Part shown: in pieces, positions 25,265-34,855 of the stretch
Numbering within the stretch: the first letter of the stretch is position 1
Layout of the letters: each line of letters starts with the position of its first letter
Assembly: GCF_000813325.1 (NCBI RefSeq)
Contig: NZ_BBQE01000001.1
Length of the DNA stretch: 64,000 bases
From: Sulfurospirillum cavolei
GTDB lineage: Bacteria > Campylobacterota > Campylobacteria > Campylobacterales > Sulfurospirillaceae
Reading direction: 5' to 3' (one strand)
Made by a program: the position numbers and the translations under genes
Notes under the pieces: model-generated
Told to the model about the DNA's origin: nothing
Database searches by the model: none
Seen by the model: the letters and a program-made list of their open reading frames with translations, nothing else

Positions 25265-27487
25265 CTAGCTCTGAAGTGCTTTGTAGAGTTGACCGACGCA
25301 AATGCCGCCGTCGTTAATAGCGATCTTTTGCGGGAAATAAAGCGGTTTTGAGATGTGCAAAACAAGTTGTTCCATCAATGTGCGATTTTGAAACACACCT
25401 CCGCAAAGTACGATTTTTAGGGGGTAGCGTTGTATTATTTCATCTATAATGCCGACCAACGTATTGATAAATTTAGAGGCGATCATACGCGGTTCGCTTT
25501 CGTGAAGCATCGCTTCGAGCATCGGTAAAAAACGGATCGTTTGAACATCGATCGTGACGTCGTAACGCTCTACGATCGTCTCGTCGTAAAGGCGCTCCAA
25601 CCAAAGCCCGCTTTGACCGTCGTAGCTAACGTCGCTTTGCATACCGCACAAGATCGCCACCGCATCGAAAAGTCGCCCCATCGACGAACACAGCGGCGCG
25701 TTGATTTTTTTGGTATAGGCGTGCTTGAGCGTTTTGAGAGAACCTTCGTCAAAATACTCAAGCAGCACTTCATCGGCTCGATCACCCATTGCTTGCCACA
25801 ACATCGACGCCAAGATACGTTTACTCTCTTTAATGCTCGCATCGCCGCCCAAGAGTAAAAAAGGCTCTAACGAAGCAACGCGTTCATAGCCTTGCTTATC
25901 GCACACCATGCATTCGCTTCCCCAAATGACGCCGTCGTCTCCGTATCCCGTCCCGTCCCATGCAAAACCTAAGACTTTTTCGTTCAGTCCGTATTCGCAC
26001 ATCACCGACAAAACATGCGCGTAGTGATGTTGCACTTGCAAAAAGGCGACGGGTTGTTTTTTCGCCCAAAGCGTCGAGAGATACTGCGGATGTAAATCGC
26101 CCACGATCAATTCGGGAACAAAACCGTAAAAACGCTCAAACGAAGCAATCATCTCTTCAAACAACATATGGCTTGCCACGTTGTCCAAATCGCCGATATA
26201 AGGCGAAACGATAATCTGGTGGTTAAGATAAATAGCGATCGCGTTTTTTTGGTGCGCTCCAACGGCTAAAATCGCACGATGATCGCTTGAATCGACGCGA
26301 AAACTATGCGGCGCAATGCCTCGTGAAGCACGCATCAAAAGCATCTTATCGCCGATAAACTGCACGACGCTATCGTCGCTTCGATGCACGATATCGCGGT
26401 TATAATCCAGATAATATTCGACGACGTTTGAGAGTTTTTCAACCAAGGTTTCGCTATCACTAATAATCGGTTCGCCCGAACGATTGGCACTTGTCGCAAT
26501 AATCGGAACGCGCAAGCTTTGAAATAAGATAACATGTAAAGGCGTATACGGTAAAAAAACGCCGAGTCTATCGGTAAAAGGTGCTACATGTAAGCTTAAT
26601 GACGAAGCGGTTTCATTGCGTTTTAAAAGCACGATCGGACGCAGTTGCGAGCTGATACCTTGGGCTTCTTCTTCACGTATAACGCATATATTTTTGACGG
26701 CATCTAGGTCTTTTAGCATCACGGCAAAGGGTTTTGAAGGACGGTGTTTGCGCTCTCGGAGTTTTAAAACGACGTTATCGTCGGTTGCGTCGCAGATCAG
26801 ATGAAAGCCGCCCATACCTTTCATCGCGACGATATGACCCGCATGAATCAGTTCTGCCAAACGCACGATTGCCGCTTCGTTCGTCGCAAGCGTTTCGCCG
26901 CCTTTCATTGATCGCAACGTAAGCGTAGGACCGCATTTGGAACAACTGATCGGCTGGGCATGGTAACGCCTATCGGTCGGGTCTTGATACTCTTTTTCGC
27001 ACGCTTCACACATCTGAAACGGAGCCATCGATGTCGAGACTCTATCGTAAGGAACGGTTTGAATGATCGAATAACGAGGTCCGCAATGCGTGCAGTTGAT
27101 AAAAAAATAGCCGTGACGTCGGTTGTTCGGGTCGTTGAGCTCCCGCAAACACTCCTCGCACAAGCTCATATCGGGCAAGACTAAAGACGATTTTTGCATA
27201 CTCGCATCGCTGGGAGCAATAACGAAAGTGCTTTCGTCCGCCTGAAACGCAACTCTTTTTTTCTCCCAAAAATCGATACGCGCAAGCGGAGGCAATTCGT
27301 CAAAAAGTGCTTTTTCAAAAGCCCTCAACGCCGCTTCGTTTCCTTGAACTTCGATGAAAACACCCGATGCATTGTTGAAAACGACGCCGCTAAGAGCGTA
27401 TCGAAGTGCTAAAACGTAAACAAAAGGTCGAAAACCGACCCCTTGAACGATACCCTCGATACGGTAAAAAATACGCTCTTTAGCCAT
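25265..27487 (-). CDS. hypF: Carbamoyltransferase HypF (NiFe hydrogenase maturation)
   Basis: 740 residues from ATG 27487. Domains in order: acylphosphatase (GIVQGVGFRPFVY), two Cys4 zinc fingers (CEECLRE.., CTHCGPR, CEACEKEY, CSKCGPT), YrdC-like (KGMGGFHLICDATDD) and a Kae1-like carbamoyltransferase domain with a VQHHYAHVLSVM metal motif. HypF uses carbamoyl phosphate to make the CN ligands of the NiFe site with HypE. It overlaps hydE by 8 bp. No other hyp genes are in the window. Confidence 0.95.
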   Translation of the reverse strand: MAKERIFYRIEGIVQGVGFRPFVYVLALRYALSGVVFNNASGVFIEVQGNEAALRAFEKALFDELPPLARIDFWEKKRVAFQADESTFVIAPSDASMQKSSLVLPDMSLCEECLRELNDPNNRRHGYFFINCTHCGPRYSIIQTVPYDRVSTSMAPFQMCEACEKEYQDPTDRRYHAQPISCSKCGPTLTLRSMKGGETLATNEAAIVRLAELIHAGHIVAMKGMGGFHLICDATDDNVVLKLRERKHRPSKPFAVMLKDLDAVKNICVIREEEAQGISSQLRPIVLLKRNETASSLSLHVAPFTDRLGVFLPYTPLHVILFQSLRVPIIATSANRSGEPIISDSETLVEKLSNVVEYYLDYNRDIVHRSDDSVVQFIGDKMLLMRASRGIAPHSFRVDSSDHRAILAVGAHQKNAIAIYLNHQIIVSPYIGDLDNVASHMLFEEMIASFERFYGFVPELIVGDLHPQYLSTLWAKKQPVAFLQVQHHYAHVLSVMCEYGLNEKVLGFAWDGTGYGDDGVIWGSECMVCDKQGYERVASLEPFLLLGGDASIKESKRILASMLWQAMGDRADEVLLEYFDEGSLKTLKHAYTKKINAPLCSSMGRLFDAVAILCGMQSDVSYDGQSGLWLERLYDETIVERYDVTIDVQTIRFLPMLEAMLHESEPRMIASKFINTLVGIIDEIIQRYPLKIVLCGGVFQNRTLMEQLVLHISKPLYFPQKIAINDGGICVGQLYKALQS

Positions 27488-29117
27488 CAATCGGCAATTC
27501 TTGATTCATACAAATCGTATGGTTAGGTTTGATATTTTTAATGACCATTTCACTGAAACGTTTCAATCCGAACATCAAGCCGCCCAAAGCGATTTTTTCG
27601 CATCCCATATTCTCTTTGTGCGCATCGGAAATATCGCTGATAAAATACGCCAAACTCTCCATAAAACCGAAACTAAGCGTTACGTCGTCCGTTCCAGCGA
27701 GTTTAAAACTCATTGCGCTGCGAATCAAACGAAGGTAATTAAAGTCGCTGATTAAAGCATCTTCTTTTTGGAGATAATAATCGATGCGAGGTCCTTTTTG
27801 ACCCCCGAAGTCTTCGGCATTTTCAATCAATTTTTGCGCACCCTCTTCCCATACGTCGCACAATCCTAAAAGAAGTGAAGCGATGTTCCATAACGAAAAA
27901 ACACTTTTCGGTAAATTTTCAGGAATAGGCGTTGCCAATACTTTGGCGTAAAGATCCGGAAATTGCGTTCGATAATTTTCGACCAAACGCTTCGCACTTG
28001 CGCTCGTATGTTCAATTTCCTCAAATAAAGCTTGGTAGCTTGCGGGCAAAGGAAACGAAACCAGATTGAGCATGCCGTGTTCTTTAGAATACTGCATAAT
28101 GCGATCGTCGTGAGCGCAACTCAGGTAAAAACACGTCGTTACGTTCTCAAAAATTCGATGCTCATGCATAATCGAAGCAAAAGCGCGATGAGAAGGCTCT
28201 TCGATCTTTTGCAATGCTTCGGGCATAGGAACCGTATCGTCTTTTAACACTACGATTTCGCCGTTTTCAAAAACGCAAATACGCCTCGTATCGATTATCG
28301 TATTGTCATCGATAACGACCGACACAGAGGAAGACTCGCAAGGTTTCGTCGTTTTAACTAAAAACGCCACACCTCTGTTTTGAAGTGCTTTAGAAAGCTG
28401 GTATAAAAAAAGATCGTTCGCCAAGCGTATCCAGACGCGTGAAGCAATAGAGCTTTTTTGTGCAAATACGGCATTGACTTTTAAACGCAACGCCGGACGT
28501 TCTAACGTCGCCAAGGCTTTAATTTCATTGTCGCGGATGACAACCATACGCTCCAACGCCGATAAATCGGTAGCGATCACCTCCGCATCACCCGTTTGAG
28601 AAACTGTCTCGTACGCTTCGATCGGCGCGATCGTATACGTCTCGTTACGATAACAAACTTTGACGAAATGACCTTGAACGAGCGTATCGACCAACTTTTC
28701 GTAAAGGCTCCCACGTTCGTCGCGCGTAACGCCTTTGGCGATAAGCGTCTCGTTTTCATACATGTCAAAACCAATGGTTCTCAAAGAAGGCGAAAGCGTT
28801 TCGTCGACGAAAGCCAAATGTTTGGGAGTAAACACAATATCTTCGCATGAGGCATGCGTGCGCACAATGCCGTCTTGAGGCATATTCGGTGCAACAAAGA
28901 CGTTGGTCGATTTGAAAAAAATCGACAAAGGAAGCATTGTTGCTAAAGTATCGGCAAAAGCACCTAAACGCTCTTCGTTATCTTCCGCGAACAGTGTTAT
29001 CGTATTATCCGTACGTTGAATGGCATGTAAAATCGCAAAATCCGTTGCAATTTCATACAACAATCTCTCTAAAATATCGTTATTCGAACCGTATTCAAAT
29101 TCAAATGCTAAAATCAT
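27480..29117 (-). CDS. hydE: HydE-type hydrogenase accessory protein
   Basis: 545 residues from ATG 29117, which has GGAGGAGCG just upstream and overlaps the hydD stop as ATGA. Its position after hydABCD is that of hydE in Helicobacter and Wolinella, where it is needed for active uptake hydrogenase. The protein is largely acidic and soluble with scattered CxxC-free domains. The C-terminal part (GGQKGPRIDYYL..GGLMFGLKRFSEMV) resembles the Kae1/HypF-related carbamoyltransferase fold without the metal His pair. Precise biochemistry is unknown. Confidence 0.8.
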   Translation of the reverse strand: MILAFEFEYGSNNDILERLLYEIATDFAILHAIQRTDNTITLFAEDNEERLGAFADTLATMLPLSIFFKSTNVFVAPNMPQDGIVRTHASCEDIVFTPKHLAFVDETLSPSLRTIGFDMYENETLIAKGVTRDERGSLYEKLVDTLVQGHFVKVCYRNETYTIAPIEAYETVSQTGDAEVIATDLSALERMVVIRDNEIKALATLERPALRLKVNAVFAQKSSIASRVWIRLANDLFLYQLSKALQNRGVAFLVKTTKPCESSSVSVVIDDNTIIDTRRICVFENGEIVVLKDDTVPMPEALQKIEEPSHRAFASIMHEHRIFENVTTCFYLSCAHDDRIMQYSKEHGMLNLVSFPLPASYQALFEEIEHTSASAKRLVENYRTQFPDLYAKVLATPIPENLPKSVFSLWNIASLLLGLCDVWEEGAQKLIENAEDFGGQKGPRIDYYLQKEDALISDFNYLRLIRSAMSFKLAGTDDVTLSFGFMESLAYFISDISDAHKENMGCEKIALGGLMFGLKRFSEMVIKNIKPNHTICMNQELPIDG

Positions 29118-29653
29118 CGCTCCTCCAAACAAGATGCGTTTGCGACTTCTTGTATCGTAAGCGTAGCAATTTGTTCATAAGTAAAACCTAATTCGACCAA
29201 ATGTTTGAGTAAAACGCTTTCCATAACGCTGCTGCCTTTAAGAACGGCTTGCGTCATTGCAAGCGTCGTATCGTCTACGACTTCGGGAACGATGCCGATA
29301 ACTTTTGTCGGCGGTCTATCGCCGACCATATCCATCATTGTCAAGGTTTGAAGCATTTCGACTTCATGCGCGCTTCCTTGCCATGTAATAGAGCTAGGAA
29401 CGCTTTCAAAGTCGAAGAAATAAACATCACCGATCTCGCCGTCGTCGGCATCGACGCAATCGAGAACGATCAAATAATCGTATTCGGCAATGACGGGAAT
29501 TAATCTTTGTGCGAGCGTACCGCCGTCGATAAAATCTAAGGTATGCTCAGAAGAAGAAAACGCATATTTTTGTTCCACAAGGCGGCAAAGATGCACTCCG
29601 ACGCCTTCGTCGGAGAACATCACGTTGCCAATGCCTAAAACCAACACTTTCAA
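29114..29653 (-). CDS. hydD: Hydrogenase large-subunit maturation protease
   Basis: 179 residues of the HyaD/HybD/HycI family. The nickel-sensing ligands appear as Glu in SDEGVGVH (about 16), Asp in VLDCVDA (about 62) and His in GSAHEVEML (about 95). It clips the C-terminal peptide from HydB after nickel insertion. HydB here has a 21-residue tail after DPCLACAVH, so this protease has a clear substrate. Order hydABCDE is conserved in the group. Confidence 0.92.
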   Translation of the reverse strand: MKVLVLGIGNVMFSDEGVGVHLCRLVEQKYAFSSSEHTLDFIDGGTLAQRLIPVIAEYDYLIVLDCVDADDGEIGDVYFFDFESVPSSITWQGSAHEVEMLQTLTMMDMVGDRPPTKVIGIVPEVVDDTTLAMTQAVLKGSSVMESVLLKHLVELGFTYEQIATLTIQEVANASCLEER

Positions 29654-29665
29654 GCCAAAACTCGC

Positions 29666-30343
29666 TTAGTGTTTTGAATCGTGTTTTGTAAACTTGTAAC
29701 CGCTGATAATGGCATCCATAGAGCCCTCTTTACCCATAATCGAGTTAAAGATAGCCATATAAATGTGGATCGGTAAGAAGATCAAAATACCCCACATAAC
29801 GATATGGTGAATTTCTCTTACCATCGCAAGACCACCCATCATCGCCTCAATCGGACGCATAAAGTCGTACAAGAAAAGACCGATGCCGCCGCCTTGGTAC
29901 ATGTGAACGTACAGGATAAGTCCCGTTAAACTAATCACGAAAACCATTGCGTATAAACCGACGTATGCGATGAATTGCAAAGGATTGTACACGCCTCTTA
30001 AATGAGGATGTTCTCCCATAAAAAGGTAATATTTAATTTGTTGAATCCAAATTTTCGGACTGATAAAGTCTAAAAATGCGATTCGCTCTTTCATACTGAC
30101 CTTGTCGATTAAGAAAAGGTAGAGTTTAAAAAGCGTAACGGCGATCAACAAAAAGCCTGCGATCTCGTGCCACATTCTAAATTTGGCGTTTAAAAAGAGA
30201 ATCGGCTCATCCGAAGCTTCCGGAATAATGAAAACATACGTCAAGTAAAAACCCGTTACGGTTAATACCGCGATAGCGATTGCTCTTAGCCAGTGCGTCC
30301 AACGAAGCCCTGCCGAGAACTCAAATTCTAAATTTCTTTTCAT
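29666..30343 (-). CDS. hydC: Hydrogenase cytochrome b subunit
   Basis: 225 residues with four membrane helices and the His residues (WTHWLRAI, MWHEIAGF, EIHHIVMWG, IHIYMAIF) that hold two haem b groups in HyaC/HydC proteins. It anchors HydAB to the membrane and passes electrons from H2 to menaquinone. The gap to hydB is 16 bp. Confidence 0.93.
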   Translation of the reverse strand: MKRNLEFEFSAGLRWTHWLRAIAIAVLTVTGFYLTYVFIIPEASDEPILFLNAKFRMWHEIAGFLLIAVTLFKLYLFLIDKVSMKERIAFLDFISPKIWIQQIKYYLFMGEHPHLRGVYNPLQFIAYVGLYAMVFVISLTGLILYVHMYQGGGIGLFLYDFMRPIEAMMGGLAMVREIHHIVMWGILIFLPIHIYMAIFNSIMGKEGSMDAIISGYKFTKHDSKH

Positions 30344-30359
30344 CTTAGACTCCCTTTTC

Positions 30360-32108
30360 TTAGCAAGATGCGCCGCTGACGTTTACCTTATAACTGCTCA
30401 TCTCGTTGCCTTTTTTATCCATGACATGTACCGCACATGCAAGGCATGGGTCGTAAGAGTGAATGATCCTTACGATTTCGAGCGGCTGAGAAAGGTCTGC
30501 TAGTTTAAGTCCGATGAGGGATTCTTCATACGAACCTCTAACGCCCTTAGCATCTTTTGGACTGGCGTTCCACGTCGTCGGAACAACGGCTTGGTAGTTT
30601 TCGATCACGCCGTTTTTGATTTTTACCCAGTGGCTTAATACGCCTCTTGGTACGTTACCGATATAGCGACCTTTGTACTCTTTGTTTTTATCGATTTTAT
30701 AGCTCGTGTACGTCGAGTCGTCGACTTTGAGGTTTTGAATCAATGCGCTAAACGCTTCCAAACCGTAATCCGCAATCACTTTGGCTTCAAGCATACGGCA
30801 TGCCGTACGACCGAGCGTTGACGCAACCGCCGTAATAGGAAGACCCGTATCTTTTAAGAATTTGTCGACAACGGTTTTGACACGTTTGTTACCGAGTGCA
30901 TAGTTAACGACGATATTTGCCAAAGGTCCGACTTGAAGCGGTTTGCCGTCGTAGCGAGGCGCTTTAACCCATGTATATTTACCTTTTTCGTCAATAACTT
31001 TCGTCGGAGCAAGTACGCCTTTATCGTTGATCGTTTCGGCATCTTTGAAACCGGTATAGTTCGGTTCTTGTCTTCCTTCGTACGGATGGTACGCAGCATT
31101 GTCTTTGTACCAAGAGTGCGTTGCTTCTTCGGTAATTTTACTTTCGTCGAGTTCTTGAACTTTAAACGGTTTACCACTCACGAGATTAATGACGTCTTCA
31201 CCCATCATCACGCCGCTTTCAAACAAGAACTCTTTAGCGTTAAGTTGGAACTCTTTATACGTAAAGAGGTTCGGTACGCCAAGACCGGCATTGACGCTCG
31301 GCTCACCCGCATAAGCAAGACCCGCCATAACGACGTCCGGATAGTATGCGCGATTCACAAAATCCGCCAACTCTTTGAACTTCGTCATAAACTCGCCCAA
31401 ACGAGCCGGAGATTGAAGATCCATAATACATGTAACACCGCCGACGGTCAAACTTTGAGGATGCGGTTGTTTTGCACCGAAAACCGCCATCATTTGTGCC
31501 GCGATACGTTGCATTTCCAAAGCTTTGAGGTAGTGAGAGACCGCAATAAGGTTTTGCTCAGGCGTTAACTTATACGTTGAGTGTCCCCAGTAAGCGTTAG
31601 CGAACGGTCCAAGGTGACCTTTTTTAACAAATTCCGCAACCCGTTTTTGTACGACGACAAGGTCGTCGGCACCGCACGCGAGCGGTGCATCGGTATATTT
31701 AAACGCTTCTTGCGCCGCTTTATGCGGATCGGCTTTAAGCGCGGAGACGACGTCTACCCAGTCGAGTCCGTGAAGGTGATAAAAATGGACGGGGTGATCG
31801 TGCAAGAAAAGAGCACAGTTCATTAACGTACGCGTTAATTTAGCATTTAACGGAGGTTCGATACCGAGCGCATCTTCAACGGCGACGATACCCGCTTTAT
31901 AATGCGAATAGGTACAAACGCCGCAAATTCTTTGGGTCATAAAACCCGCATCTCTGGGGTCTCTTCCTTTAAGGATAGTTTCAATACCTCTCCAAAGCGT
32001 CGAGGAAGAGTAAGCCTCCGTGACAACATTGTTATCGTCAACGATAACTTCAACCCTTAAGTGTCCTTCGATTCTGGTAATTGGATCGACTACGATTCTT
32101 TTGCTCAT
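30360..32108 (-). CDS. hydB: NiFe hydrogenase large subunit (membrane-bound uptake type)
   Basis: 582 residues. N-terminal RICGVCTYSH (Cys about 62 and 65) and C-terminal DPCLACAVH provide the four Cys that bind the NiFe(CN)2CO centre. A 21-residue tail (VMDKK..SGASC) follows the His and is the substrate of HydD. The protein is exported with HydA by the Tat route on the small subunit's signal. The reaction is H2 oxidation in the periplasm. It starts 15 bp after the hydA stop. Confidence 0.97.
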   Translation of the reverse strand: MSKRIVVDPITRIEGHLRVEVIVDDNNVVTEAYSSSTLWRGIETILKGRDPRDAGFMTQRICGVCTYSHYKAGIVAVEDALGIEPPLNAKLTRTLMNCALFLHDHPVHFYHLHGLDWVDVVSALKADPHKAAQEAFKYTDAPLACGADDLVVVQKRVAEFVKKGHLGPFANAYWGHSTYKLTPEQNLIAVSHYLKALEMQRIAAQMMAVFGAKQPHPQSLTVGGVTCIMDLQSPARLGEFMTKFKELADFVNRAYYPDVVMAGLAYAGEPSVNAGLGVPNLFTYKEFQLNAKEFLFESGVMMGEDVINLVSGKPFKVQELDESKITEEATHSWYKDNAAYHPYEGRQEPNYTGFKDAETINDKGVLAPTKVIDEKGKYTWVKAPRYDGKPLQVGPLANIVVNYALGNKRVKTVVDKFLKDTGLPITAVASTLGRTACRMLEAKVIADYGLEAFSALIQNLKVDDSTYTSYKIDKNKEYKGRYIGNVPRGVLSHWVKIKNGVIENYQAVVPTTWNASPKDAKGVRGSYEESLIGLKLADLSQPLEIVRIIHSYDPCLACAVHVMDKKGNEMSSYKVNVSGASC

Positions 32109-32123
32109 TTACTTATCCTTCTC

Positions 32124-33281
32124 TTATTCTTCAGTTTTTCCACTGCCCTTAACCGCAGCAATCGCCGCGTGAGCCGCAATACCGACCGCCGTAACCGTTA
32201 GAAGCGCAACACCGACTTTATCGGCTGTTTTATCGGCACCTTCACCGTAAACGGTATGGTAAAGTCTATCGCCCAAAGGCTCTTCAAACGGTCCCATGTT
32301 ATCCCAAAAACCCGGTTCGGAGCATCCGATACAACCGTGTCCCGCTTGTACCGGCCATGAAGTGTGTTGATTAAAGCGTTCGCGTGAGCAGTTATTAAAC
32401 GTATAAGGACCTTTACAGCCGACTTTGTAGAGACAAAAACCTTTTTTAGCGCCCGCATCGCCGAATTCTTGTACGAATTCGCCCGCATCGAAGTGTCCGC
32501 GTCTTTCGCAAAGATCGTGGATTCTAAGGCCGTATGCCCATTTTGGACGATTGTAAGCATCCAATGCCGGAAGCGTACCGAAAAGAATGTAATGCAATAC
32601 GTTACCGACGATATTTTTCTCGCTTGGAGGACAACCCGGAACGTTGATAACCGGTTTATTCGTGATTTTACTCAAAGGTTGTGCGTTTGTAGGATTTGGA
32701 TATGCCGCTTGGATACCGCCGAAACTTGAACATGTACCGATCGCAAAAATAGCTGCTGCCGCATCGGCCGCTTTTTTTGCACTGGCTTGACCCGTTTGTC
32801 CGTGTGGTCCGACCGTTAAGAAGAATTCGCTGCTTCCTGCCGGAATACCGCCTTCAACCATCAAAATAAATTTGCCTTTATATTTCTCGATCGCACTTTC
32901 CAAATTGTGCTCTGCTTGCCAACCACAGGCGACCATTAACGTCTCGTGGTATTCTAAAGAGATATGATCGAAAATAAGACTATCGATCGTAGGGGCGTCG
33001 GTTCTAAGTAAGCTCTCAGAACAACCGGTACACTCTGCCATATGTAACCATACAACCGGTAAACGGTCGGTTAATTCAGCAGCTTGCGCCATAAGAGGCG
33101 TAAATTCGGACGGTAAAGAAAGCATTGCCGTGACTCCGGCTGCCCACTTCATGAAATCCCTACGGCTAATACCGTGCTCTTCCATGAGTGCCGCAATTGA
33201 TTTCTCTTCCTTAATACGGGGGAACTTCTCAAGATCATTCAATCTTTGAGAAAGCCTTTCGTACAGTTTTGCGTGTTCCAT
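32124..33281 (-). CDS. hydA: NiFe hydrogenase small subunit (Tat-exported)
   Basis: 385 residues with a twin-arginine signal SRRDFMKWAAG (about 39-49), the proximal-cluster motif ECTGCSES (Cys about 84 and 87), GTCSSFGGI, PGCPPSE, and the HDLCERRGHF, CKGPYTFNNC and CIGCSEPGFWD motifs for the remaining clusters. A hydrophobic C-terminal anchor (VALLTVTAVGIAAHAAIAAV) fits group 1 membrane-bound uptake enzymes. First gene of hydABCDE; an inverted repeat lies 44-72 bp upstream of its start. Confidence 0.97.
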   Translation of the reverse strand: MEHAKLYERLSQRLNDLEKFPRIKEEKSIAALMEEHGISRRDFMKWAAGVTAMLSLPSEFTPLMAQAAELTDRLPVVWLHMAECTGCSESLLRTDAPTIDSLIFDHISLEYHETLMVACGWQAEHNLESAIEKYKGKFILMVEGGIPAGSSEFFLTVGPHGQTGQASAKKAADAAAAIFAIGTCSSFGGIQAAYPNPTNAQPLSKITNKPVINVPGCPPSEKNIVGNVLHYILFGTLPALDAYNRPKWAYGLRIHDLCERRGHFDAGEFVQEFGDAGAKKGFCLYKVGCKGPYTFNNCSRERFNQHTSWPVQAGHGCIGCSEPGFWDNMGPFEEPLGDRLYHTVYGEGADKTADKVGVALLTVTAVGIAAHAAIAAVKGSGKTEE

Positions 33282-33514
33282 CAGTTTCTCCTGTGTAAAT
33301 TTTCCAAGATCAATGTAGACTCCTCATTCAGGTTAAAAATTATTACCTGAATGATTATTCATTTAGTATTAAATCAAAAATTATTTCACAATATGTTAGA
33401 TGTGCATAATCTTTAGCTTATTTTCAGTAAATAGGGTAAAAATGTAACAAAAAAAGGAGATAAAAAGTGTATAGTATTAAAAATGCATAAATTGTCACAC
33501 TGAATAATCGTGCG
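33282..33514. promoter_or_regulatory. AT-rich 233-bp region upstream of hydA with 29-bp inverted repeat
   Basis: This gap lies between hydA and the second hydrogenase large subunit (both minus strand). At 33325-33353 there is a perfect 9-bp inverted repeat CATTCAGGT ... ACCTGAATG around an 11-bp AT centre, suited to a dimeric regulator or an mRNA hairpin in the hydA leader. I could not place the hydA -10 box with confidence. No gene is supported; a strong-looking ribosome site on the plus strand near 33455 leads only to a 7-codon frame. Confidence 0.55.
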
Positions 33515-34855
33515 TTATTGGGTCGTACACACCGAACAAACATCAAAACTCTTGACGATAAAGTCTGCTTTGGTCAACGAATCTAGACCGACTAAAGCTT
33601 TTTGAACGACCGATAAATTATCGCGTTCGCCGTTGCCGAGATTCCAAACGGTCGGCGTGATAATATCGTAACGCTCAATCACGCCGTGGCGCACGTTGAT
33701 CGTGTGAATCAAGCTACCTCTGGGAGCTTCAACCACACCGATACCTTCTGCGCTAAGCTCGTGTACGTTACGTTTAGGCGGAATCAAAGAAGCTTCGCGA
33801 ATATCCAAGTTTTCCAGCAACCGTTTCGTTTGAACCAGCAAATGCGCACATTCGACGACGCGTGCCATCACGCGCGTTAATGCCGCGTCTTTAAAACGGC
33901 GATGAAAATCGCGAATCAATCCCTCTTTGGCTACCATCATTCGCGCCAAAGGACCGACTTCAAAAAAACTCTTTTTATACATCGCCGTCTTGGAATAGGT
34001 ATAACCTTGTGTAGGATCTTCAAAAAAGGTATGGGCAAGACTTTCGGAGACGTATTTGATATCGGCCGGCAAAACGGTCGTTTTAGCCGATTTAAGCGCG
34101 CCTTCGTACAAAAACGAATCCCCCAGTGCCAAAAAGCGATCGTGACTGCGCCCGAAGCGGTCGAATTCATGGCGAATCATCGTATCGATTCCCCATGAAA
34201 GCGCGGAAGGACTTGCCATAACCTGTACGGCGGAATCAAATCCCGTAAACTCTTCCAAGGAAAATCCAAAAAGCGTCTCTTCGCAAAATGCGATGACTTT
34301 TTCTAAAATACCGCGGGCATTCAAAACGTCCAAACTCACAGGATCGCATGTTACGCCTCCGGGTGCGACGAAAGAACCGTGCGGCCATTGCCCCGAAAAG
34401 ATCGCACCCATTTTCAACATTTCGGTAACGGCGTTTTGCGCTAAGAACCAACGCGGTTTTTTAAAAGCGTCGCCTCGGTACGTAGGATCGTCGATTTTTT
34501 CCAATTCGGGAAGGACGGAGAAAAAATACCATTTGATATGATTGTGAATTTTTTCGGCATTTAGTGCAATTTCACGAATATCGCGCGCTTTTTGGCTTAC
34601 GCTAACCGTCTCTTGATGTTCGAAGCACGATTCAATCGCACGAACGCACGCGAGTGCATGCGAATGCGAACAAATACCGCAGACCCGCGGTGTAAAGGCA
34701 AGCGCATCGTATAAAGGTCGTTTGCGTAAAATCTCTTCAACACCGCGATAATTGAAAAACTTCAGCTTCGCAAATGCGATTTTTTCATCTTCCCATTTTA
34801 CCTCTAAAGCGGCTTCGCCTTCGATTCGTTCTATGATTTCTTTAGTGATCTTCAT
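33515..34855 (-). CDS. Cytoplasmic NiFe hydrogenase large subunit, no C-terminal extension
   Basis: 446 residues from ATG 34855 (an earlier reading starts at 34900). N-terminal RVCGICSHSHALA (Cys about 59 and 62) and C-terminal FDVCSVCTTQ (Cys about 440 and 443) supply the NiFe ligands. The protein ends three residues after the last Cys, so there is no peptide for a maturation protease. That is a known property of HupV/HoxC-like sensory (group 2b) enzymes. It overlaps the small subunit gene by 14 bp. It may be a cytosolic uptake enzyme like the HupL described in Sulfurospirillum, or a sensor. Subgroup uncertain. Confidence 0.9.
   Translation of the reverse strand: MKITKEIIERIEGEAALEVKWEDEKIAFAKLKFFNYRGVEEILRKRPLYDALAFTPRVCGICSHSHALACVRAIESCFEHQETVSVSQKARDIREIALNAEKIHNHIKWYFFSVLPELEKIDDPTYRGDAFKKPRWFLAQNAVTEMLKMGAIFSGQWPHGSFVAPGGVTCDPVSLDVLNARGILEKVIAFCEETLFGFSLEEFTGFDSAVQVMASPSALSWGIDTMIRHEFDRFGRSHDRFLALGDSFLYEGALKSAKTTVLPADIKYVSESLAHTFFEDPTQGYTYSKTAMYKKSFFEVGPLARMMVAKEGLIRDFHRRFKDAALTRVMARVVECAHLLVQTKRLLENLDIREASLIPPKRNVHELSAEGIGVVEAPRGSLIHTINVRHGVIERYDIITPTVWNLGNGERDNLSVVQKALVGLDSLTKADFIVKSFDVCSVCTTQ

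Noticed and set aside
30933..31568. 211-residue plus-strand frame opposite hydB
   Set aside because: Arginine- and phenylalanine-rich shadow of the hydB coding strand; no ribosome site or family match.
33455..33490. Good ribosome site (AAGGAG) on the plus strand followed by GTG and a 7-codon frame
   Set aside because: Far too short, in an AT-rich upstream region of minus-strand genes; likely chance.
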